A DNA stretch of 64,000 bases from Amphibalanus amphitrite (taxonomy: Eukaryota > Arthropoda > Thecostraca > Balanomorpha > Balanidae), in the NCBI RefSeq assembly GCF_019059575.1, contig NW_024881787.1:186001-250000 (forward strand), given 5' to 3'. The notes below the pieces were generated by a model. The model was not told where the DNA came from. It made no database searches and worked only from the letters and a program-made list of their open reading frames with translations. A program made the translations under genes and the position numbers. Below are positions 56,784 through 64,000 of the stretch, piece after piece (the stretch's first letter is position 1; every line of letters begins with the position of its first letter).

Positions 56784-57182
56784 AACGCCGAGTGGCAACT
56801 ATAGTTGCCAAAAAACAAAACAAATATAATACAAATAATTACAAATCACTATAGTGCTTTGAAGTTTTGAGACGCTGGTAGCATGCCTACATCCTTTCTG
56901 GATCAAAATAAGCCGAAAATGCTCAGAAATATCGGACACTCTGGAAAATCGGCGTCGTTTTCTTCGGGGCCGTCAAGCCAATATGGCGGCCGTATCTGCA
57001 CCGTCTGACTATTTCTTGATTTGTGAAGCATGTTGCGCACAAGACATGACCAAAACCGTCTGATCATGATGAGAAATGACTATGCTGATTAGGCATCCCA
57101 CAATTACTGTTCTGAAGTTACTACCTTGCCTTCAGCAGTAGGTTTTTGTAGCTGGCAACTATAGTTGCCACTCGCCGTTAAT
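56784..57182. mobile_element. TIR element (AACGCCGAGTGGCAAC), possibly TTAA-targeting
   Basis: Left AACGCCGAGTGGCAACTATA and right TATAGTTGCCACTCGCCGTT are inverted repeats. Each contains the palindrome TGGCAACTATAGTTGCCA. The right flank reads TTAATTAA; the left flank lacks a clear TTAA. About 400 bp, non-coding. Confidence 0.78.
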
Positions 57183-57857
57183 TAATGAGTTAATTTCAAT
57201 CCGCTGTATATTCTCGGAGCTGTGACCAAAACAAATGATAACGTTACTTAGTTATGGGACACCATGCATGTAAGAGAAGCCTATATATTGGCTTCCAGAA
57301 TTTAGAAGAAACGTTTGGAAAATGTGGCAATGGGATAAAAAACGATAAATGACGTCAACGTAGCGTCCATTGGCGTTTTTATTCGAAGGCACGGACAACG
57401 CCCAGGCCGGGCTCCGACAGCGCGTAGTCAACGGACGAGAACACGTCTCTCTGTCTTCATCAGTCAAGCAGTTTAGTGTAACAGACAGTTTCATCGCATT
57501 ATGTCAAACTAAGGTAAAAAGGTCTCACGGTTGCGGTGTTTCTGGATCTCATTATGTTCGGTCGAGAGCCACGACGAATGTGACAGCCAGTCTCTCTTAG
57601 GAGTGCCGGCTGGTCTAAAGGATGGGGCTGGTAAAAAGAGCGGGGCGCTCACCGGTCCGTTTTCGGAGTTCCAAAGGTCGGGATCAGGCTCGTTTGCTGC
57701 TCTCCGCTCAGTAGACCAGATCTACTGCTTATTGGACAATGCTATGGCCAGAAAGTTGGCACATACATAGATAAGGTGCAGGCGGCGCTGTTCGCTCGCC
57801 AACAGGCTGGTAGATGCTAGAAACCGTCGAGCAAGATGCGCATTATGTCGTCCTTTC
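57183..57857. other. No recognised gene
   Basis: The + frame 57370-57600 (MAFLFEGTDNAQAGLRQRVV and onward) might contain an exon (a donor AAG|GTAAAA lies near 57512), but no family is recognised. Confidence 0.4.
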
Positions 57858-58983
57858 TTAACCCGCGCGGGGCTGGGGGGGTAAATTTTACCCCCCTCGC
57901 GAATTTTTGCGATATCTCAAAAACGGCGGCGCGCAGCGCCGCCAAACTTTCAGTACCCTTTCTTACATCAATTTGACACCTTCCCTGAAAATTTGAGCGA
58001 AATCCGTCGGAAATTTTTTGAGAAATTGACGTTTTAGTGACGTCATGTTCGCCATTTTCGCCTCAAAAACGGCAAAAGTTCAAACGCCGCTAACATCTTC
58101 ATTTTTAAAGGAATCAAGACGTAACAAAAAAGGTTATACGTAATTTTACTTTGTCTATCAAATGGCTATCTCGGTTTTTTGAAAATTTTGGATTTTGGCC
58201 TAAATTTTTCAAAAAACTGATTTTTTTGGGAAAATCATTATAAAATCCAAAATTTTGAGTCTATCGAAAACACCGGAATATATGTCAGAGAAGTGGTCTA
58301 TGTGCACCTACATACCAAATTTTAGAAGAATCGGTTCAAAAATGTGGGAGTTATTCAAAATTTTATGACGTCACGACACACAAATTTTTTGAAAAATGAC
58401 TTTTTTGGAAGTTCTAGACCTCGTACGGAAACAAAAATAGCACCATTCGATTCGCCGTGAAAAACTGCATCAGATAGACACCTTTTTAGGCCTTAACAAC
58501 CAACTTCAAAATTTGACCTCACTTGACCTGACCTTGACCTGACCTCGACCTGAAATTCATCCAGAGGTGGTCCATATCACTTATTGAGTGTGCCTATTGA
58601 ATTATATGAGTAAAATGACCCATAAAACATGTGTCGCACATGCCCTTTTCTATATTTTGTTTTTTGGTGACCTGACCTGACCTGACCTGACCTTGACCTT
58701 GACCTCTGAATGATATTGTATGCAACTAATATTGTCTTGGTAGCCTAAGAACACGTTTTGGGCGATCAGTCTCAGTCCATGACTCCATTCTTCGGCAACT
58801 ACGGTGCAAGGCCGATACTGTAGAAACTTGCAATTTGTACCCTTGACCTGACCTTGACCTCAAACTTTAAATTAAGTACATGTTTTTAGTAGTTCGTGAT
58901 GAGAGCTTTCGATTGGCGTTTGAATTTTCCAAATCGGACCATTAGTTCGGGAGATAACAGGGGGGGTGCCCCGCGCGGGTTAA
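57858..58983. mobile_element. AGGTCA-rich TTAA element P (F subfamily, reversed)
   Basis: TTAA at 57858-57861 and 58980-58983. Termini are CCCGCGCGGGGCTGGGG and CCCCGCGCGGG. Hairpin GGGGTAAATTTTACCCC. GGCGGCGCG...CGCCGCC follows 'TATCTCAAAAAC'. A TGACCTGACCTGACCTGACC array lies at about 58671-58703. It shares its interior with F in reverse. Confidence 0.88.
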
Positions 58984-59490
58984 GAGCCAGCTAATGACGT
59001 ATTTGCCATGGTGTAGGACGCGGGCTCCTATTTTAGGAAGCCAATGCCGGCCTCGTTCAATAGAGGTCGGCGCGCGCTGCCGCTGGCCGCCGCAGCGCGT
59101 CGCTCCCCCGGCCGGCTCGACCGGCTGGGTGCTTCGGCACGGGATCGCCCGAGGCGCTGGGCCGGTCAAATTGTCTTAGCCTTTTAATAGCTTAATTAAA
59201 CTTAACGTTATATTCACAAACTGTATTCACCTTTCTCTCGTTTTGTATTTCCCCTCTTTTTTTCCGACATCAAAAAAAAAAATCTAAGCACAAATTTCTT
59301 TAGTTCCTCGCGCATGGAGGCACATGCTATTTCTGCTGTTTTACTTTCGAGAGTAACACCAGAGTATTATCCGGGATCCTCCGGAACATCACCCCCCACT
59401 CTGAATGAACCTCCGGTCATTCAGAATCACTTCAGACCACATCAGTTGCATCCCTGGATCATGACAGTCACCCACCGATGGCGTCTACAG
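58984..59490. other. Sequence 3' of BEL/Pao copy 2
   Basis: A GC-rich stretch (59,030-59,165) is followed by AT-rich DNA, then about 150 bases leading into the pol stop codon. This is where a 3' LTR would be expected on the minus strand. No second LTR is in the window to confirm it. Confidence 0.4.
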
Positions 59491-62400
59491 TCATCCTCTC
59501 CAGACATCCAGCTCCAGTCGAACAGTCTTCGTGACTGGCCTCTTATATACACCTTTTGCCGTCTTAACTTCTACAACACGGACGAGCCCATCTGGTCCTG
59601 GGAACGTCTTCGTGACCCTGGCTAGCGGCCACAGTCCTCTGGGTGCATTCGGATCCACCAACAGCACCAGTTCACCTTCACGCAGGTTTTCAGATTGCTC
59701 AGTCCATTTTTGCCTGCCTTGCAGAGTTGGGAGGTACTCGCGAATCCAGCGTCGCCAGAACTCCGAGCTCAGTTGCAGCAGGCGGCGCCAGCGTCTTCTT
59801 GTCGTTTCTGCATCTCCATCATCATCAGGCATGAAGTCGAGCCTGGTTTGGCCCAACATGAGCGACGCCGGAGAGATGGGCGGCTGGTCATTCGGATCAG
59901 ATGAGACACTCGTCAAAGGTCTCGAGTTAAGCAGAGCTTCAGCGCGGCAGAACGCTGTCTGTAGCTCCTCATCGCTGAGATGAGCTGATTCCAGCGTCTT
60001 CCGAAGCGCACGTTTTGCGCTCCTCACCATTGCTTCACAGCCTCCGTTGAAGTGAGGAGCGCCTGGAGGCGTGAAGTTCCACTTGACACGCAAGTGCGCG
60101 GTCCTCGTGATGTCGCCCTGGTCCAGGCTGCTCGCCAGCTTCTGTAGTTCACGGGTCACTCCGATGAAGTTCTTCCCATTGTCTGCGGTCATTTCAGCAG
60201 GTACACCTCTGCGAGCTACAAATCGCATGAAAGCTCTGAGAAAGCTGTCTGTGTCAAGGCCAAAGGCGACCTCGAGATGCACCGCTCTGGTCTGCTGAAA
60301 CAGAAAGAGGCACAAGTAGCGCTTGGTTCTTGACTTGCATCGGCCCTGCTTGGTTTCAAACGGCCCAGCAAAATCCACTGCACATCTCAAGAAAGCCCGA
60401 TAGGGCCCCTTTACTTCACTGGTGCGTTTTGGAGCCATGAGCTGGCTTCTGGGTAGTCGGCGCCTCTTCACACATTCTGGGCATGACCAAATGCATTTTT
60501 TCACTTGCTCTCTGGCGCCGATTATCCACACCCTCTGACGAAGCTCAGAGACGGTGTGTTCGATTCCCAGCTCGTGATCACCATCTTCATGAACGTATCG
60601 CACGAACAACTTCGTCACGTCATGATGCTTCGGTAGCAGCACCGGATGTTTGGCGTCGAAGGACAGTCCACTCTGCTGTAGACGGCCGCCAACTCTCACT
60701 AATCCGTTGCTATCCAGCACTGGACACAAGCGACGGATCTTGCTGTCTTTGCACACGTGCCTTGAGTGCACTACGTCATTGTCTTCCTCTTGTGCTTGCA
60801 GATGACGTCGCTCGTCCTCGAAGCACTCCTGAGCTTTCAGGAACCAGAAATACTCGGCCTGAGTCAGTTCTTCACTCGAGAGAGAACCACAGGAGCTATC
60901 CGAGTTCTCAGATTCAGCCTCGGTTCTTCTTTGTTTCAGCCTTTTCACGAAGCGGAACACCCATGCTGTCACTCTGATGAGCTTCATCCACTTCGAGTAG
61001 CGTGCTGGCTGTAGCCGGAAGTCTGTGTCCATCTTCTTTGCCCGCGCTGAGTGAGTAGTTACTTTTTCTTTGCGGAACTCACTGGGGTCGCATGCCTGTT
61101 CAGAGATGTCTCTCTGTTTTGGCCAGTTCTCAGGTGACTTCAGAAGGAATGGAGGTCCTTCCCACCAGAGGCTGATGTGCTTCAGGTCTTCCAGCTTGAC
61201 ACCTCTACTGGGGAGATCTGCTGGATTTTCCGTTCCAGGAATGTGTCTCCACTGATCAGGACTCGTGAACTCCCGGATCTCTGAGACGCGGTGGGCGACA
61301 AACGGTTGGAAGCGCTTGACGTCATTTTTTATCCAGCAGATAACGTTGAGCGAGTCCGACCAGAACACCACGTCCGTCAGTTGAATCTCAAACGCAGCGC
61401 AGACCTTCTTCACGAGCCGCAAACCAAGTAGCGCAGCCATAAGCTCGAGTCGAGGTATGGTGACCTTTCTTGACCTTGGTGTGACCCTAGCTCGAGCCAG
61501 AGCTATTCTTGACACGATCCCTTCTTCACAGTCAGTGACGACGTAAATCACAGCGGCGTACGCCTGCTCCGATTCGTCTGAGAATACATGCAGTTGTTGT
61601 GCGTTTTCACTGGAAAATGAATGAACGCACCTTGGGACAGTCAATGAGCTCACCTCCTGAATATCTTCAAGCCAGGTCAGCCATTCAGCTTCCATGTCGG
61701 GCGGCAGTGGATCGTCCCAATCCAGACCGCGAGCCCAAGTCTCTTGAAAGATGATCTTGGCGGTGATGGTGAGCGGGCAGATCAGACACAGCGGGTCGAA
61801 AACCGCAGCTATTTTCTTGAGACAGAGTCTTTTTGTTGGCCGATTTTCAGGCGCGGCGTCTGAGGAAGTGGAAGCACAGATTCCAAGAGTATCTTCATCA
61901 GCATTCCACAGAAGACCCAGCGTCTTGCTTGTCTGATTTGGGCCATCTTCGATCTTGAATTCCGGCTCCTTAGCGCGCTCCTTTTCCGGGATACTTGCTG
62001 CTACATCCGAGCTGCTGCTTCGCCATTTCCGTATGTGCATGCCTGCCTGCTTCATCACATCAGTGAGCTGCTCTCTTGCTTCTTTGGCTTCCTCTTCAGT
62101 TTTGAAGGAGCAGAGCGCATCATCCATGTAGAATGATCTTTCCACGGCTTGAGCGGCGAGAGGGAACTCGGCAGCGTGTATCTGAGCATTTTCCTTCATG
62201 ACATACTGAGCAGCGAAAGGTGCAGCCGCATTTCCAAATATCCATCGCTGGGCTTCGTATATATCTGGCGCCCTCTCTGCTTCACCGTCGCGCCATAGGA
62301 CGCGGTGATACTTCTTGTCTGCGGTCGCCAGCTTCACTTGGAGAAACATCTCCTCGACATCACCCGTCAGAGCGATGGGATGACGCCGGAGTCCCAGTAG

Positions 62401-63684
62401 AATCTCGATCAGATCGCTGCAGATTGAAGGACCTGGGTACAGCTCGTCGTTCAAGCTCCTTTCCTGGTACTTTGCGGCAGCGTCGAAGACCAGTCTGATC
62501 TTTGTTGTTGCCCTGTCTTGTCTTGTCACTGGAAAGTGAGGCAAGAACCACCCTTCACAGGTGGCGGCTGTCCAGTTTTCATCACCGGCGGCTATCTTCA
62601 GAAAGTAGCCTTTCTTCACGTAATCTTCGAAGATCTCACCGTACTTTTTCTCCATGGCTTCATCTTTACGTTTTTTCATATTTTCCTCCGTTTTTCTCAG
62701 CCTGCTGAGCGCATATCCGAAATTTCCGGACAGATTGGGTTCATCATTTCGCCAGGGGACATTCACTTCATATCGCCCTCCTTCATGCTTCATCTTCTCA
62801 ACTTTCTTCATCGCTTCTTTGTCTTCAACTGACAGAATCTTTTCTTTCTGCTCCCTTACACCGATCACTTCTAGCTCTGTCATCTCTCGCATGGCCTTAA
62901 TCTCTTCCTGATTTTCCACTTTCAGCTTGCTTCGGATATGGGTTCTCAGGGTCTTGATGCTTTCCATTTCGGCTCCACTGACCGGCCCGAAGGCGGTCCA
63001 GCCCAGTGGGGTTTTCACCGCCACTGGATCACCGGGAGGCCCCTGGATGGTTTCCTCAGGTAGAAACAGGGACATGGTGTCGCCCGTCAGGCCGATAAGC
63101 ATATCAATGCCGCCTTTCCTGGATACGGTCGGGAACGGGATCTTCTTCATATGATCCCAGCGATCTTTCATCAGGTTCCAGTCGATTTTTGTTGATGCGC
63201 TGGACAGATCTTTGATGACAAATGCGCTGAGCTTGGCCTTGTAGCCTTCATCCACTGAGCTGAGTTGAATCTGAGTTTTCTTCATCCTCACTTGTGAGCT
63301 TCCGTTCTCCGTCTCCAGGTCCACATCTTCATTTTCTCCCTGCAGCTGTAGCTCATTCGCAGCGGCCTCCGTCAGGTAGCTGGCATCAGAACACGGGTCC
63401 AGAAGTGCACTCACAATGACTGATCTCCCATTCGCAGAGAGCTTCACTGGCACCGTCTGAAACGCCACTCGATCGGGGTTCGATTGAGCGTCTCCAGATG
63501 ACTTCTTTGTGCGAAACGACTGCTTGGAACTTCTCTGTGTCTGGGTGGATGGGACGTATTCTGCACCAGCTACTTCAGCTTCGTGAGGTACCGACCGGCC
63601 TCCCATGGCTCCCTCACGGCCAGTAGTCGCGGGCTTGGCTGTAGCGTGCAGCAGTGTGTGGTGCGTGCCTTCACATGAATTCAC
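59491..63684 (-). CDS. BEL/Pao copy 2: Pol polyprotein, largely intact
   Basis: A 1397-residue uninterrupted frame; it is open further upstream through the zinc knuckles (to about 63,850). Order: protease 'SALLDPCSDASYLTEA' (about residue 95); RT with 'KIRLVFDAAAKYQERSLNDE', '[13 protein letters not shown]' and catalytic 'SFYMDDAL' (about 520); RNase H 'LHVFSDESEQAYAAVIYV' (about 700) with 'FWSDSLN'; integrase HHCC ('VHEDGDHELG', 'CPECVKRRR', about 1000-1060), then 'VDFAGPFE' (about 1103), 'TADNGKNF' (about 1166) and '[11 protein letters not shown]' (about 1214); C-terminal DUF5641-type 'GELVLLVDPNAPRGLWPLAR'. All catalytic residues I can check are present except the protease DSG, which is DPC. 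No envelope-like frame follows. This is a candidate recently active element. Confidence 0.93.
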   Translation of the reverse strand: MNSCEGTHHTLLHATAKPATTGREGAMGGRSVPHEAEVAGAEYVPSTQTQRSSKQSFRTKKSSGDAQSNPDRVAFQTVPVKLSANGRSVIVSALLDPCSDASYLTEAAANELQLQGENEDVDLETENGSSQVRMKKTQIQLSSVDEGYKAKLSAFVIKDLSSASTKIDWNLMKDRWDHMKKIPFPTVSRKGGIDMLIGLTGDTMSLFLPEETIQGPPGDPVAVKTPLGWTAFGPVSGAEMESIKTLRTHIRSKLKVENQEEIKAMREMTELEVIGVREQKEKILSVEDKEAMKKVEKMKHEGGRYEVNVPWRNDEPNLSGNFGYALSRLRKTEENMKKRKDEAMEKKYGEIFEDYVKKGYFLKIAAGDENWTAATCEGWFLPHFPVTRQDRATTKIRLVFDAAAKYQERSLNDELYPGPSICSDLIEILLGLRRHPIALTGDVEEMFLQVKLATADKKYHRVLWRDGEAERAPDIYEAQRWIFGNAAAPFAAQYVMKENAQIHAAEFPLAAQAVERSFYMDDALCSFKTEEEAKEAREQLTDVMKQAGMHIRKWRSSSSDVAASIPEKERAKEPEFKIEDGPNQTSKTLGLLWNADEDTLGICASTSSDAAPENRPTKRLCLKKIAAVFDPLCLICPLTITAKIIFQETWARGLDWDDPLPPDMEAEWLTWLEDIQEVSSLTVPRCVHSFSSENAQQLHVFSDESEQAYAAVIYVVTDCEEGIVSRIALARARVTPRSRKVTIPRLELMAALLGLRLVKKVCAAFEIQLTDVVFWSDSLNVICWIKNDVKRFQPFVAHRVSEIREFTSPDQWRHIPGTENPADLPSRGVKLEDLKHISLWWEGPPFLLKSPENWPKQRDISEQACDPSEFRKEKVTTHSARAKKMDTDFRLQPARYSKWMKLIRVTAWVFRFVKRLKQRRTEAESENSDSSCGSLSSEELTQAEYFWFLKAQECFEDERRHLQAQEEDNDVVHSRHVCKDSKIRRLCPVLDSNGLVRVGGRLQQSGLSFDAKHPVLLPKHHDVTKLFVRYVHEDGDHELGIEHTVSELRQRVWIIGAREQVKKCIWSCPECVKRRRLPRSQLMAPKRTSEVKGPYRAFLRCAVDFAGPFETKQGRCKSRTKRYLCLFLFQQTRAVHLEVAFGLDTDSFLRAFMRFVARRGVPAEMTADNGKNFIGVTRELQKLASSLDQGDITRTAHLRVKWNFTPPGAPHFNGGCEAMVRSAKRALRKTLESAHLSDEELQTAFCRAEALLNSRPLTSVSSDPNDQPPISPASLMLGQTRLDFMPDDDGDAETTRRRWRRLLQLSSEFWRRWIREYLPTLQGRQKWTEQSENLREGELVLLVDPNAPRGLWPLARVTKTFPGPDGLVRVVEVKTAKGVYKRPVTKTVRLELDVWRG

Positions 63685-64000
63685 CGAGCAGCTATTGAAC
63701 TGCCGGCAGTTACGCCCCAGATGATGGCCAGACAGGCAGCGGAAACATATCCTGTTAGTTTTGCAGTAGTGGTAGCGACTGCTGACAGTCCACCGGGTGA
63801 AGTGCGGGCAGTTATCCAGACTGTGCGGCTCGTTGCAGTACAGACACGTTGCTCTTCATCAGGCTGTCCGACGGTTTCCGTGCTGAAAACTCTTCTCGGC
63901 TTCTTCGGTACGGTCTCCGCCTTGCCTCTGCCTTCAGGTCTCTGCTGACCGGCCAAGCTTATCTCCTGCGCCTCCCGCTCACATACAGCTTCATCTGCCA
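63681..64000 (-). CDS. BEL/Pao copy 2: zinc knuckles and Gag end (partial, window edge)
   Basis: In frame with Pol, minus-strand sequence from about 63,850 encodes 'CLYCNEPHSLDNCPHFTRWT', then 'HYCKTNRICFRCLSGHHLGR', a cysteine/histidine knuckle set. The adjoining upstream sequence is open in another frame (63681-63956, reading '...ETVGQPDEEQR'), so either a programmed or a mutational frameshift lies near 63,850. At the window edge 'WQMKLYV' matches the end of Gag in copy 1 ('WQMKQYA'). The remaining Gag lies outside the window. Confidence 0.78.
   Translation of the reverse strand, partial: ADEAVCEREAQEISLAGQQRPEGRGKAETVPKKPRRVFSTETVGQPDEEQRVCTATSRTVWITARTSPGGLSAVATTTAKLTGYVSAACLAIIWGVTAGSSIAAR

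Overview
The window is nuclear DNA from a metazoan, most likely an aquatic invertebrate. The evidence is a spliced ciliary gene (IFT20) with canonical GT/AG introns, BEL/Pao LTR retroelements, a CR1/L2-like LINE, a tRNA-derived SINE and very dense DNA-transposon insertions. A crustacean is my guess, but the sequence does not prove it. No prokaryotic or organellar signal is seen. All family assignments were made by reading the sequence; no database search was run.

Host gene. One host gene is recognised: IFT20, on the + strand, in three coding exons (1183-1315, 12636-12790, 25896-26012) encoding about 134 residues. Its two introns (about 11.3 and 13.1 kb) are filled with mobile elements. Two CpG-rich stretches (about 37.93-38.22 and 53.0-53.39 kb) may be promoter or first-exon regions of unrecognised genes.

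Dominant theme. About twenty elements share one layout. A TTAA target duplication is followed by a short terminal inverted repeat starting CCC (CCCGCGC... or CCCTCGC...). Next comes a G-run/C-run hairpin, often a GC-rich hairpin beside 'TATCTC-AAAA', then a body of roughly 0.9-1.2 kb packed with AGGTCA/TGACCT hexamers. They look like non-autonomous piggyBac-like (TTAA-targeting) elements; no transposase was found. Other TTAA families lack the hexamers (termini AGGTAGTGTGCCA, AGGGACTATCCCACC and AACGSCGAGTGGCAAC). TA-flanked, hAT-type (8-bp duplication) and GGTGG-flanked elements are also present. Many are nested up to three deep, and related copies in the window supply empty sites.

Layout. 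0-0.7 kb: GC-rich tandem repeats. 1.2-26.0 kb: IFT20, with a CR1/L2-like LINE (5.4-9.3 kb) split by a TTAA element, a broken BEL/Pao copy on the minus strand (15.5-22.4 kb) and elements A-H. 26.6-36.8 kb: a composite inverted structure with arms of J and K elements around a repeat-rich core. 37.4-49.5 kb: element clusters with palindromes, a 190-nt near-pure G tract and a three-level nest at 47-49.5 kb. 49.5-54 kb: tandem repeats, a LINE fragment, a CpG-rich block and a minisatellite. 54.8-59 kb: two more AGGTCA elements, a (GA)n tract and a TIR element. 59.5-64.0 kb: a second, largely intact BEL/Pao pol gene on the minus strand, running off the window.
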